From positions 52,759 to 116,758 of the forward strand of contig NZ_BDQM01000012.1 of NCBI RefSeq assembly GCF_002207865.1: a stretch of 64,000 nucleotides of DNA, read 5' to 3'. Each line of letters begins with the position of its first letter. Positions within the stretch are counted from its first letter, which is position 1. Both the position numbers and the translations under genes were made by a program. This document shows, in pieces, positions 9,585 to 18,452 of this stretch. The stretch is from Colwellia marinimaniae (GTDB lineage: Bacteria; Pseudomonadota; Gammaproteobacteria; Enterobacterales; Alteromonadaceae). The notes under the pieces were generated by a model that was given only the letters and a program-made list of their open reading frames with translations, searched no databases and was not told where the DNA came from.

Positions 9585-11249
9585 TTAATAACTTTCGTTA
9601 TGTACACTTAATACCGCACGACCGGATGGATCAGCATTATTTCGAAAGCTTTCATCCCAAGCTAGCGCTTCTTCGGTACTACAAGCAACAGATTTACCAC
9701 CCATTACACATTCAGCAGCCGTAACTAACGGGAACTTTTCTTCAAAAATTGTACGGTAGTAATAACCTTCTTTGTTATCAGGGGTATTTATTGGGAATCT
9801 AATGTGAGCATTTTCAAGCTGTTGCTCGGTAACCAGTGTTTCAACATGGGCTTTTAAACCGTCAATCCACGAATAACCAACACCATCAGAAAACTGCTCT
9901 TTTTGACGCCATAAAATTTCTTTCGGTAAATAACCTTCAAAAGACTCACGTAAAATAGCTTTTTCCATTTTACCGTTACCACATAACTTATCTTCAGGGT
10001 TGATGCGCATAGCAACATCCATAAAGTGTTTATCTAAGAAGGGTACACGTGCCTCAATACCCCAAGCCGACATAGACTTGTTAGCACGTAGACAATCAAA
10101 CTTATGTAAGCGGTCAAGTTTACGAATTAACTCTTCATGAAAGGCTTGTGCGTTGGGTGCTTTATGGAAATATAAGTAACCACCAAATAGTTCATCCGCG
10201 CCTTCACCCGAAAGCACCATTTTAATGCCCATGGCTTTAATCTTACGTGCCATTAAGTACATCGGCGTAGAAGCGCGAATTGTGGTGACATCGTAAGTTT
10301 CTAAGTGATAAATAACTTCTTTAAGGGCATCAATACCTTCTTGCTCGGTAAAAATAATGCTGTGGTGGGTAGTACCAATATCGTCAGCAACGGTTTGCGC
10401 GGCGATTAAATCAGGAGAGTCAGCTAAACCACAAGCAAAGGAGTGAACTTTTGGCCACCATGCCTCGCTTAAATCATTATCTTCGATTCTACGTGCGGCA
10501 AATTTTTTGGTAATGGCTGCGATTAAGGAAGAGTCTAAACCACCAGACAATAATACCCCGTAAGGTACATCTGTCATTAAGTGACTCTTAACCGACTCTT
10601 CCAAGGCTTCACGAATTTTAGTGGTGCTGGTGGTATTGTCTTTTATTGCACCATATTCTTGCCAGTTTCGTTTATAATATTGTTGTAATTTACCCACACG
10701 GCTATCTAAGATATGGCCAGGAGGAAATTCAGAGACTGTTTTACAAATAGGCATTAACGCTTTCATTTCTGAAGCGACATAAAAGTTACCTTCGCTATCA
10801 TAACCGGTATAAAGTGGAATAATACCAATATGATCACGGGCGATTAGGTAAGAATTGTCTTTTTCGTTATATAAAATAAAGGCGAACATACCTTGTAGTT
10901 TATCAATAAAATCAACACCAAACTCTTCATAAAGTGGCAAGATGACTTCACAATCAGACGCCGTTTGAAAGGTGTAATCTACATTTAATTCATTGGCTAA
11001 GGCTTTATGGTTATATATTTCACCATTTACCGCCAAAACATTGCTTTTATCCTTGTTATATAACGGTTGAGCGCCATGCTCAGTATCAACAATAGATAAA
11101 CGCTCATGTACTAAGATAGCATGGTCGTTGCTGTAAATTCCTGACCAATCAGGACCACGGTGACGTAAAAGACGAGAATATTCTAACGCTTGAGGACGAA
11201 GTGCTGCTGCACCTGTTTTTATATCTAATATACCAAAGATCGAACACAT
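9585..11249 (-). CDS. asnB: Asparagine synthase B, glutamine-hydrolysing
   Basis: A 554-residue cytoplasmic enzyme that makes asparagine from aspartate, ATP and glutamine. The catalytic Cys2 of the class II glutaminase domain follows the start methionine (MCSIFGI), with HRGPDWSG and AVNGEIYNH further on. The synthetase domain contains the PP-loop YGVLLSGGLDSSLIA and VLSGEGADELFGGY. The length matches E. coli AsnB. An AAGGAG ribosome site lies upstream of the ATG. It is the last core gene before the accessory island; the island end lies about 250 bp upstream of its start. Confidence 0.97.
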   Translation of the reverse strand: MCSIFGILDIKTGAAALRPQALEYSRLLRHRGPDWSGIYSNDHAILVHERLSIVDTEHGAQPLYNKDKSNVLAVNGEIYNHKALANELNVDYTFQTASDCEVILPLYEEFGVDFIDKLQGMFAFILYNEKDNSYLIARDHIGIIPLYTGYDSEGNFYVASEMKALMPICKTVSEFPPGHILDSRVGKLQQYYKRNWQEYGAIKDNTTSTTKIREALEESVKSHLMTDVPYGVLLSGGLDSSLIAAITKKFAARRIEDNDLSEAWWPKVHSFACGLADSPDLIAAQTVADDIGTTHHSIIFTEQEGIDALKEVIYHLETYDVTTIRASTPMYLMARKIKAMGIKMVLSGEGADELFGGYLYFHKAPNAQAFHEELIRKLDRLHKFDCLRANKSMSAWGIEARVPFLDKHFMDVAMRINPEDKLCGNGKMEKAILRESFEGYLPKEILWRQKEQFSDGVGYSWIDGLKAHVETLVTEQQLENAHIRFPINTPDNKEGYYYRTIFEEKFPLVTAAECVMGGKSVACSTEEALAWDESFRNNADPSGRAVLSVHNESY

Positions 11250-11501
11250 TGAAGCGCTACTCCTTTATTAATATTGTTATGTAAACTAACTTATATTGAC
11301 TCTTTAGGTCACATAATTAATTTAAGCCGAATTGTAGGGCCGGTTTTTTTGTAAGAGGGTAACCAGACCATACCTCTGCTAGTTATCTATCTCTCAATGA
11401 ATCATTAAAAGTGAGAATAAACAAGCACATTCACTTTGACAGCTTTCATCGAAAGATCAATATCAAATAATAAAGTTTTTACACTAAAGGTAATAAGCAT
11501 A
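11250..11501. other. Upstream region of asnB, no gene seen
   Basis: This AT-rich stretch between asnB and the island boundary should hold the asnB promoter on the minus strand. I could not fix a promoter with confidence and see no coding potential. Confidence 0.5.
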
Positions 11502-11635
11502 TGTGACTGCGCAAAATAAATGAGACTGGTCTCATTTTAAAGTAGCGTAAACAAAGGGGAAACTGATGATTAAGATTTAGTGTTTTAATAAAATACAATC
11601 ACAAACCATGAGACTGAGTCAATAAAAATGAGATT
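11502..11635 (+). repeat. Left end of the island with ATGAGACT repeats
   Basis: The terminal TGTGACTGCGCA is followed by ATGAGACT at 11520-11527, again at 11608-11615, and ATGAGATT at 11628-11635. The first copy is part of a palindrome, AAATGAGAC TG GTCTCATTT (11518-11537). Spaced copies of one short motif near a terminus are what multi-site transposase ends look like. Confidence 0.6.
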
Positions 11636-11778
11636 CATAAATCATTATTCATTACTATCGGCTATATCTCTAACCTCCACTTAAAAGACAATAAGAGAAA
11701 TTTAACCAAATTCTAAGGACAGCAGTTACCACAAAGCCGACTAAATTTTGAATATAAAAACGGTCTCAAAAGAGGCCG

Positions 11779-11895
11779 TTTAGATACGTTAGCGGACGTT
11801 CCAAAAATATAAAAATATGAGTCTATTGATGGTGATTTTTTGACAATAACCTGTTAAACCTGAATGAGAACAAAGCCATCATAGCGGTCATTGAA
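11779..11895 (+). repeat. Diverged direct repeat, copy 1
   Basis: This copy starts GTTTAGATACGTTAGCGGAC and ends near GCCATCATAGCGGTCATT. A second, diverged copy lies at 13317-13432. A 9-bp-stem hairpin (AACGGTCTC/GAGGCCGTT, 11759-11781) lies just before it. The origin is unknown; the two copies flank the RT remnant and the methyltransferase gene. Confidence 0.5.
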
Positions 11896-12001
11896 ACTTT
11901 AATATAGGTCTTAGTAGTGCTAATTATTTAGTGGTAATCGCCAGAAGTATTTATTCACTTGGCGTAACAAAGGATTAAGTATCCTATGGTGATGGTTTAC
12001 G

Positions 12002-12097
12002 ATGAAAGTCACTGTTAAAGACTCAATAGGTGTCGAATATTTTAAAGTGGTGTATTCATTAAATGATAACCGAATTAGTATCGATGAATTTAATTGA
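12002..12097 (+). CDS. Small ORF (31 aa) overlapping the reverse-transcriptase remnant
   Basis: The ORF encodes a 31-residue peptide beginning MKVTVKDSIGVEYFKVVY. It overlaps the start of the RT remnant by 14 bases in a different frame, an arrangement that suggests translational coupling of two once-functional genes. I do not recognise the family. It may be intact, or it may itself be a remnant; the overlap is the main support. Confidence 0.35.
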   Translation: MKVTVKDSIGVEYFKVVYSLNDNRISIDEFN

Positions 12098-12302
12098 TGA
12101 ATCATTTGGCTGGTTATGTAAACAACGAAAACACTTTCCTGTTAATAGTGATGTATGGGATTGCCATTTTCACTAAGATAAAATTAAACCACAACTTATT
12201 GATGAAATAATATCAAATAAATTCAATTTTCAACCTTTGCAAAAGGTAACTAAATCATCAGGTGAAGTTATTCATCTATGGACATCAATCGATAGTTTAG
12301 TA
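12084..12302 (+). pseudogene. Reverse transcriptase, N-terminal remnant
   Basis: The frame from ATG 12084 reads SFGWLCKQRKHFPVNSDVW and, after an in-frame TAA at 12174, DKIKPQLIDEI, FQPLQKVTKSSGEVIHLW and TSIDSLV. From memory, this matches the N-terminus of a family of bacterial RNA-directed DNA polymerases common in Vibrio and Shewanella, in which the text continues through ALVLKAL into the catalytic domain. Here similarity stops at about codon 73 and nothing of the polymerase palm follows. The gene is therefore broken twice, by a stop and by a 3' truncation. The small ORF upstream may be its former partner. Confidence 0.6.
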
Positions 12303-12402
12303 TGCTCCACAAACAATACTGCTTTCCCAGTAAGACTAGGTTTACTGCAAAAACTAAAATAATAACTCGATTAACACAATTAGGTTCACAGCGCCAAACT
12401 CT

Positions 12403-13023
12403 CTACACTAACGGTACAAAAGAGAAAAGACCGTGTCTGCTCTCATCAAAATCATTGTCACTGTGTTTAATAAACTTCCTCATGGTGCAACAATGGACAT
12501 CACCCACCGGAGCAAGCAGCACTCCCCCAACTTTTAATTGATGAAAAAGCGGTTGAGGTACAGCAAGTGTGGCAGCAGCAATGACAATTCGATCAAAAGG
12601 GGCTTTCTTCTCGTAGCCAACTTTTCCATCAAAATTAACCATCATAACATTTGATATTTTTGTTTGAGCCAAGTTCTTATTTGCAAAGGTAACTAACTCA
12701 GGAATGATCTCAATAGAAACAACTTCTTTGACCAACCGAGACATTAATGCAGCACTGTAGCCACTTCCTCCACCTATTTCTAGAACGGTATGAGTACGTT
12801 CTAAATTTAGAAGTTCAAGCATCAGCATAACTGTACTCGGCTGAGAAATGGTTTGACCAAAACCAATAGAAAGCGGTTGATCGCGATAAGCATCACTAGC
12901 AGGATTATCACCAATAAAGTTTTCTCGAGGAATTTGCATAAATGCACTTAAAAGTTTTTCGTTGATAATTTTTCTGTAGTATAGCCATTCGTCGATAAAA
13001 TATTCTTTTGAATTTATGTTCAT
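12403..13023 (-). CDS. Protein-L-isoaspartate O-methyltransferase-like protein
   Basis: A 206-residue protein of the PCMT family, which methylates isoaspartyl residues with S-adenosylmethionine as a first step in protein repair. The N-terminal region AFMQIPRENFIGDNPASDAY and the substrate loop PLSIGFGQTISQPSTV are typical. The cofactor site is VLEIGGGSGYSAALMSRL (about residues 80-97), followed by VVSIEIIPEL. The C-terminus matches the usual GGVLLAPVG. It lies in the accessory island, apart from the surE-pcm-rpoS locus where the housekeeping pcm normally sits, so it is probably an extra copy. The ribosome site is weak. Confidence 0.85.
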   Translation of the reverse strand: MNINSKEYFIDEWLYYRKIINEKLLSAFMQIPRENFIGDNPASDAYRDQPLSIGFGQTISQPSTVMLMLELLNLERTHTVLEIGGGSGYSAALMSRLVKEVVSIEIIPELVTFANKNLAQTKISNVMMVNFDGKVGYEKKAPFDRIVIAAATLAVPQPLFHQLKVGGVLLAPVGDVHCCTMRKFIKHSDNDFDESRHGLFSFVPLV

Positions 13024-13316
13024 ACCATCAGTATAGGTGACTGATACGAACTTCTTTGTTTATAAAAATTTTTATCATAGAAACTAATTTGTCACCAGAT
13101 ATGGTTAATAGATTCAATAAATAACTTGCTAATTTAACCTAATAGGTAGCATTAGAATATATATATGGCAAAACTTTTGAAGTTAACTTCTGCTTAGGCA
13201 CTTTTTTGACGTTAGATTTTTCTGAGGGAAAAGCTAATCGTGTCCATTGTTCTAAGGTCACTAGCTACCATTTTGCGGACGTTTTTATAAACAAAAATCA
13301 TCTCCGCTAACGGGCA

Positions 13317-13432
13317 GTTTAGATACGAAAGCTGACGTTCCACACAGATATAAATATGCATTGTTTGACTATAAATATTGCCAATTAATCGGATAGCATG
13401 ACTGGAAAAAATGCCACCAGAGCGGTCATTCA
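13317..13432 (+). repeat. Diverged direct repeat, copy 2
   Basis: This copy starts GTTTAGATACGAAAGCTGAC and ends GCCACCAGAGCGGTCATT, matching the copy at 11779-11895 at both ends and less well in the middle. Confidence 0.5.
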
Positions 13433-13674
13433 GTGTTCACTTTTTAACGATAACTTTGTGCGCAAAGGCGACATTAATATGCAGTTATGGCTAACGTCTG
13501 CTTTGTTCATTGCAGACGGTAAAGTTTCGTCTCGGACGCTAACTTTTCCACTGTTCAGCCGTTGGATAATTACATATTTTCCTGTTGCAATTTTCTGATC
13601 TTAAATTGTGACGAAAGCGACTTTCATAAATACTTACTATTTTCAAAGAAAGTTTACATAAACTCAAATTGATA

Positions 13675-13794
13675 ATGGCGGGGATTGAATTCATTTTTAG
13701 CAAAGCAGAACACCTGACGCACGAGCAAAGAAAGATGATACTTTATATTCTTTCTATTACTGAATATGGATTCAATTATCAAATTAAAAATTAG
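13675..13794 (+). CDS. Small ORF or gene fragment (39 aa)
   Basis: The frame encodes MAGIEFIFSKAEHLTHEQRK followed by a hydrophobic segment and a stop. Its amino acid pattern looks coding rather than random, but I do not recognise it and see no good ribosome site. It could be the remains of a longer gene. Confidence 0.2.
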   Translation: MAGIEFIFSKAEHLTHEQRKMILYILSITEYGFNYQIKN

Positions 13795-13848
13795 TTAGAT
13801 ATACTTTTGACAGAAAAAGCAGAATATAATGGCTATTAATAGTTTAAA

Positions 13849-13873
13849 GAAAAAAGCCGCTGTTAAAGCGGCT
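13849..13873 (-). terminator. Rho-independent terminator of the lipoprotein gene
   Basis: On the minus strand AGCCGC and GCGGCT pair around TTTAACA and run into a T tract. It lies about 30 bp after the lipoprotein stop. Confidence 0.8.
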
Positions 13874-13901
13874 AATAATTGATTCATTTAGTTAAATTAC
13901 T

Positions 13902-14786
13902 TTATGAATTTGCAGATTTTTCAATCTCTTCTAATACTATTTTTATAATATCTTTATTATAGGTGGACGATTTTCCATCACTTGTTAATTTGAATGGGTG
14001 CGTTAATAAATACTCAATCTTAGCTTTACCGCGATAAACACTTAACGTAATATTGATATCTACTTTTGAACGTCCGATATTTCTTGTAGTCCTTGCTTTA
14101 AATTGAACCCCATTCTTTAAGTCTGAGAACTTTAAATCAAACCCTCTTATTAAATTAGATTTAACTGAATCAACAGTTAAATTCACATCAAATTCACCTT
14201 TAACATATGCAGTTTGACCAATAGTCGCTTTATTAGTGGATTTAATCATAGACTCTGCCCACTTTGTAACACTTTCATCTGAAATTGGTGCTGAGAAAGG
14301 GAGGCCTATAGCTGAAGATGCTGGTTTTACGTTAGCTTCAGAAGATGGGCTTAGAGCTAGTGTTATGCTGTCACTTTGCTCTGTTAACTTATAAGAGAAA
14401 GATTGCTTAATTGTTGCTGTATCAAGTCTACCTGTACTGTATTTTTGTTTTTCAAAATAACTAAGTACGAACATATCGTCATGCTTAGTGACGGTAGAAC
14501 CCCAAGAGGTTTTTATCCCTCCAGGTACACTGTCGCTACAACTAGAGCCGTACAGAGACGACTTACATTTATAGAAAGCTGAGTTGTTTTTAATATATTT
14601 CGATACTGAATTTATTACATCTTTTGATTCTATGCCTGTATAACCTTCACCGCTAAACTTATTAAATGTAAATGTTTTTTCCTTCAAGTTAGTTGCGTTT
14701 GTTTTAAAAGCATATGGCTCTGATGTCATTACGCAGCCAGAAAGTAATGTGGCTATAGAGGCACAAAGTATCAATTTATATCTCAT
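13902..14786 (-). CDS. Putative lipoprotein of unknown function
   Basis: The start at 14786 gives a 294-residue protein with a lipoprotein signal: MRYKLILCASIATLLSGCV, with lipobox LSGC and lipidated Cys 18. An AAGGA ribosome site lies upstream. The frame is also open upstream to 14933, but that longer start would place the signal inside the protein. The mature part is rich in Ser, Lys and Thr with beta-strand-like stretches and has no family I recognise. Serine after the +1 cysteine is absent (VMTSEP follows), so sorting to the outer membrane is probable but not certain. It lies in the accessory island. Confidence 0.65.
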   Translation of the reverse strand: MRYKLILCASIATLLSGCVMTSEPYAFKTNATNLKEKTFTFNKFSGEGYTGIESKDVINSVSKYIKNNSAFYKCKSSLYGSSCSDSVPGGIKTSWGSTVTKHDDMFVLSYFEKQKYSTGRLDTATIKQSFSYKLTEQSDSITLALSPSSEANVKPASSAIGLPFSAPISDESVTKWAESMIKSTNKATIGQTAYVKGEFDVNLTVDSVKSNLIRGFDLKFSDLKNGVQFKARTTRNIGRSKVDINITLSVYRGKAKIEYLLTHPFKLTSDGKSSTYNKDIIKIVLEEIEKSANS

Positions 14787-15206
14787 TCTTAGGTTGTCCT
14801 TATTGATTATTATAAATATTCCTTGAAACATCATGTAACAAAGGTGTTTAACATTTACAAAAATACACAAAGAAATCAACACATTAATTTTCTTTCTATA
14901 CAGCCTGTACAAAAAGTGGTCTGATGAGTTCACCCATTACAAAAATTTAACATTTTGTTGTCATTTTTGTAATATTAGAGTTGGGTAATATTAACTCTGT
15001 GGATTTTAAAGTCATAATACTCATAGAGTTCATCATTTATTAGAACTGTGTTTTGTGGCTAAAATAAAGGGAGTGATAGATAGTTGTAGTGTGATTTAAG
15101 AAAACATGTGTTACGGCTGATTATCGGTTGCAAAATCCCTTTCTGTCAGGCTAGTTGTCGCGCTTAATATTTAATCATTAAATTAAGTAGAGGGCGTGGA
15201 CGAATT

Positions 15207-15704
15207 GTGAAACATTATTCAGCACAAAGAAAAGAATCGGCACTTCAGAAGATGATGCCACCGAGTAATATATCGATCACCCAATTATCTATCGAGATGG
15301 GTATTGGTGAATCAACCTTGTATAATTGGCGTAAACAAGCCGTTAATAAGGGGCATTTAGTGCCAGGTGATGGAAAGAATGCTGAACAATGGTCTTCAGC
15401 AAATAAGTTCTCTGTAGTGTTGGAAACAGCGTCGTTAAATCAAGCAGAATTGGCGGAGTATTGCCGTAATAAAGGCCTTTATGCAGAACAGATCGTAGCT
15501 TGGCGAAGTGCTTGTATGGATGCTAATGCCAATGTTAAAGAGCAGGAGAAAACCTTCATAATTGAAGCAAAAAAAGACAAAAAACAGATTAACCAATTAG
15601 AAAAAGAATTGCTTAGAAAAGACAGGGCGCTAGCTGAAACAGCGGCGTTATTGGTGCTAAGAAAAAAAGCAAATGCGATCTGGGGGGAAATCGAGGACGA
15701 ATGA
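15207..15704 (+). CDS. IS3-family transposase OrfA (helix-turn-helix subunit)
   Basis: A 165-residue protein with an N-terminal helix-turn-helix: SITQLSIEMGIGESTLYNWR (about residues 23-42). A second HTH-like segment (LNQAELAEYCRNKGLYAEQIVAW) and a C-terminal coiled coil rich in Lys and Glu (about residues 115-150) follow. OrfA binds the IS ends and helps form the transposase with OrfB. The start is GTG. Its stop overlaps the OrfB start as ATGA, so the two are translationally coupled rather than clearly joined by a frameshift. Confidence 0.88.
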   Translation: MKHYSAQRKESALQKMMPPSNISITQLSIEMGIGESTLYNWRKQAVNKGHLVPGDGKNAEQWSSANKFSVVLETASLNQAELAEYCRNKGLYAEQIVAWRSACMDANANVKEQEKTFIIEAKKDKKQINQLEKELLRKDRALAETAALLVLRKKANAIWGEIEDE

Positions 15705-16762
15705 TCCTCGACTCAGTTCGCATTCAAGCAGTTGAATTAATTAACGAGGCCGTTGCTTCTGGCGCGGCAAGGTTTAGAGCCTGTGCCGAGCTTGAGATCA
15801 GTGTTAGAACTTATCAACGCTGGATTGTTGATGGGACTATAAAAACAGATGGTAGGCCAAGTGCCCAGCGTCCTGAGCCTAAAAACAAACTGTCAGAAGT
15901 GGAACGAGGCAACTTGTTAGCCGTGTTTAATAGCGACGAATTCAAGAGTTTGCCACCAAGTCAAATCGTCCCAGCATTGGCTGATAGAGGCGTTTATATT
16001 GCTTCTGAATCGACTTGTTATCGCGTTCTTCATGAAAAGAAACTGCAAAACTCTCGTGGTCGCAGTCAGATAAAAGAAAGGAAATCGCCTACGACACATT
16101 GCGCGACTGGGCCTAATCAAGTGTGGTGTTGGGATATCACTTGGTTGCCTGGCCCCGTGAAAGGGCTACATTTTTACCTATATTTGATATTAGATATATT
16201 TAGTCGAAAGATTGTTGGCTGGGAAATTCATGATGACGAATCAGCAGAAAATGCGTCGACATTGATCAGAAAGACCCATTTAAAAGAAAGTGTTAGAAAT
16301 AATCCGCTTGTGCTGCACTCGGATAATGGCAGCCCAATGAAAGGCTCATCAATGCTTGAAACACTTTATAGTTTAGGCGTAGCATCGTCATTTAGTCGTC
16401 CTCGTGTGAGTAATGATAATGCCTACGCCGAGTCGATTTTTAAAACGTGTAAATATAGACCTGATTATCCTTATAAAGGATTTTTAACGATTGATGAAGC
16501 ACGTGATTGGGTATTGAAATTTAGCCACTGGTATAATTTTAACCACAAACATAGCGGGATTAAGTACGTCACTCCTAACCAAAGGCATTCGGGGTTGGCG
16601 GACAAAGTATTAGCGAATAGAAAAGAAGTTTATCAGCGTGCTAAGGAGCGAAATCCTGAGCGTTGGAGTGGTGATATCCGCAATTGGGATTTGCCGGAAG
16701 AAGTGTACTTAAACCCTGAACGAGAAATGGACGCTTCCTACCACACTGCAGACATTTGGTAG
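15701..16762 (+). CDS. IS3-family transposase OrfB (DDE integrase)
   Basis: A 353-residue DDE-type transposase subunit. An N-terminal HTH-like region (FRACAELEISVRTYQRW) precedes the integrase core, where the three acidic residues are visible: Asp in VWCWDITWLPG, Asp in VLHSDNGSPMKG and Glu in NAYAESIFKTCKYRP. The C-terminus has the typical FNHKHSGIKYVTP. It overlaps orfA by four bases. No stop or frameshift is seen, so the protein should be functional. Confidence 0.93.
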   Translation: MILDSVRIQAVELINEAVASGAARFRACAELEISVRTYQRWIVDGTIKTDGRPSAQRPEPKNKLSEVERGNLLAVFNSDEFKSLPPSQIVPALADRGVYIASESTCYRVLHEKKLQNSRGRSQIKERKSPTTHCATGPNQVWCWDITWLPGPVKGLHFYLYLILDIFSRKIVGWEIHDDESAENASTLIRKTHLKESVRNNPLVLHSDNGSPMKGSSMLETLYSLGVASSFSRPRVSNDNAYAESIFKTCKYRPDYPYKGFLTIDEARDWVLKFSHWYNFNHKHSGIKYVTPNQRHSGLADKVLANRKEVYQRAKERNPERWSGDIRNWDLPEEVYLNPEREMDASYHTADIW

Positions 16763-16980
16763 TAAGCACCAAACAATGTTTCGGGTTAGATTTTGTATCG
16801 ATAACGCCATTTTAAGCGGCTAAGTATAGTTGGCTAAAATTTGTAGCGGAACCGAGCAAACTTTACGTGTCCGCTTGAAAATATTTGTTAGCTGCTTTTT
16901 TAAATAACACAAACCTAACTTAGAACTCAGCCAAAAAAAATATAAATTCGTTATGTAAAATAAATTTATTTCAAGTAGCC

Positions 16981-18042
16981 TTAAAGCATTTGACCTTTAG
17001 GATATAAAACAGTCCCTTTTTTACTACCATGGGTTCCATGAAAAAAACGTTCTCCTAATATTTGAGAACTCATTGGGGGAGAATGAGTTGTCAGATCATT
17101 GATTCGTTTCAAAGCATCTTCAATATTTTCCAGTTCATTCCATATATGTTTTTTATGACATAAAGGACAAACCGCAGGCCAAGGAGGTTTAATCCCTAAA
17201 AAATTATTGATAAAACAATAAGAATGTAATGGATAATTCCAAGAAATCCATCTGCGGATAGCTCCATAATGTTCATCAGCATCCAGTTGCCATGAGTCTT
17301 TTAATGTTTCTACTTTTAATATTGTAGAATTTGGTGCTGACTGGATGATTAGATTGATTATTTGATCAGTATAACCACACAAATGATGTGCTTCTGGCGT
17401 ATTAGATGAAAGGTAAACTTCTGCGATTGCTTCGGGTGGTATTTTTAAATCGAATTTATTAAAAGATTGAGGGTGTAATTCTGAAGGATATTTAGATTCA
17501 TTTAGATCCCCCCATAAACGCTTCGCCTCTAGAACACCTGAAAAATTACCTTGTGGTATCGATCTTTTATTATCAATTTTCACCTTTTCTTCAAAAGATC
17601 TAACAACTCTAACTTCTTCTTCATAATTCCACTCGGATGATTTATATAGATATTTTTTATTTGGCTTGTCGCTTTGAGGTGGTCGTGAAGTTGGATAAAT
17701 AACATCACCATCTTCAATTGAAATAACATTCCCTGATGATAGTTCTGGAATTTTAGTTATATCGTACCCAACAACGATACCCGTATGACTTTTACCATAA
17801 TGAGACCACATGAGCGTATTTAATGGTGAACGAGTAAAGCAAAGAATAAAGTTGTTATTAAAATGGTGCTTTACATCAGCTTGTTCATTACTAGTATAAC
17901 TTGTAGCAACATCCTTTGGGACTGAATCGTAAGGGTCATTAAATAGTTTAGATCGGGAAAAGCGTAATGTCTGATTTTCAATGCTTCTTAATCCACCCTC
18001 TAAATCATAATATCGATACAATATTTGTGCCTTTTGTTTCAT
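16981..18042 (-). CDS. DUF2971 family protein
   Basis: A 353-residue soluble protein. The N-terminal two-thirds is DUF2971-like, with the pattern LYRYYDLEGGLRSIENQTLRF, SKLFNDPYD, LMWSHYGKSHTGIVVGYD and WNYEEEVRVVR. The last ~90 residues add a separate segment with a possible metal site, CPLCHKKH. The function of the family is unknown; members often lie in accessory regions. Here it is inside the island, downstream of the IS and upstream of a stray IS end. Start at ATG 18042 fits the domain. Confidence 0.75.
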   Translation of the reverse strand: MKQKAQILYRYYDLEGGLRSIENQTLRFSRSKLFNDPYDSVPKDVATSYTSNEQADVKHHFNNNFILCFTRSPLNTLMWSHYGKSHTGIVVGYDITKIPELSSGNVISIEDGDVIYPTSRPPQSDKPNKKYLYKSSEWNYEEEVRVVRSFEEKVKIDNKRSIPQGNFSGVLEAKRLWGDLNESKYPSELHPQSFNKFDLKIPPEAIAEVYLSSNTPEAHHLCGYTDQIINLIIQSAPNSTILKVETLKDSWQLDADEHYGAIRRWISWNYPLHSYCFINNFLGIKPPWPAVCPLCHKKHIWNELENIEDALKRINDLTTHSPPMSSQILGERFFHGTHGSKKGTVLYPKGQML

Positions 18043-18452
18043 ATTTTTGTTCTCTTAGAGCCAATCGATTAATGCATTACTAATTAAGGTGGTTAACGTG
18101 ATTGTTGCTATGTAGATCTTCAGCTAACAGCCTATTAACGAATTTAATATAAAAATAAAGGCATTAATATCAATATACTACACAGTAAATATGTCGATAC
18201 TTTAACTTTATTTTTAGCATATGTGTAGCATTTTATTTTACACATCTATTGTTTATACAGTATCTCTAAAACGTCGCTATATACCAGAAAGAAGACATAA
18301 GCTATTACTGGACAGGTTGGATTAGATTTTGTATCGATAAGAACCTTTAAACGAAAAAAAATTGTGCTTTTTCTCGCTTTAAAGGCTTTTTGTGTGCTTT
18401 CTGAAATCAGAGTAACTTCACCTCGTAAAGGTATAGTACACTTAAACCAGAG
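18043..18452. other. 410-bp gap with a solo IS end
   Basis: The gap has no ORF of note. It holds a stray copy of the IS3 right end (18320-18340) and an inverted repeat around CCTTTAAA (about 18345-18385) next to the 3' end of the HEPN-like gene. On the minus strand that repeat includes a run of T, so it might end the transcript. Confidence 0.45.
18320..18340 (+). repeat. Solo copy of the IS3 right end
   Basis: TTAGATTTTGTATCGATAA at 18322-18340 is identical to the right end of the IS at 16785-16803. No transposase lies beside this copy, so it is likely the scar of an earlier insertion or rearrangement. Confidence 0.6.

Larger units (their letters stand above)
13024..13901. other. 880-bp gap with repeats and small fragments
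   Basis: The gap holds the second copy of the diverged direct repeat (13317-13432), a nearby GCGGACGTT fragment (13273), a hairpin around GTCTGC/GCAGAC (13496-13517) and one 39-codon ORF (13675-13794). Nothing looks like a full gene. The pattern suggests decayed mobile DNA. Confidence 0.5.
15119..16803 (+). mobile_element. IS3-family insertion sequence
   Basis: Two overlapping transposase ORFs (orfA and orfB) are flanked by imperfect inverted ends. The left end reads TTATCGGTTGCAAAATC and the reverse complement of the right reads TTATCGATACAAAATC. The exact outer bases and a target duplication could not be fixed. Both ORFs look intact, so the element may still be active. It lies between the lipoprotein and DUF2971 genes of the island. 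Confidence 0.75.

Noticed and set aside
12002..12302. A retron or diversity-generating retroelement
   Set aside because: There is no msr/msd-like RNA, no template/variable repeat pair, and the RT is only an N-terminal fragment.
12302..12541. Plus-strand 79-codon ORF over the methyltransferase 3' end
   Set aside because: It lies mostly antisense to the methyltransferase gene and shows no family likeness.
13398..13598. Plus-strand 66-codon ORF
   Set aside because: Its first part is the diverged direct repeat and its composition looks non-coding.
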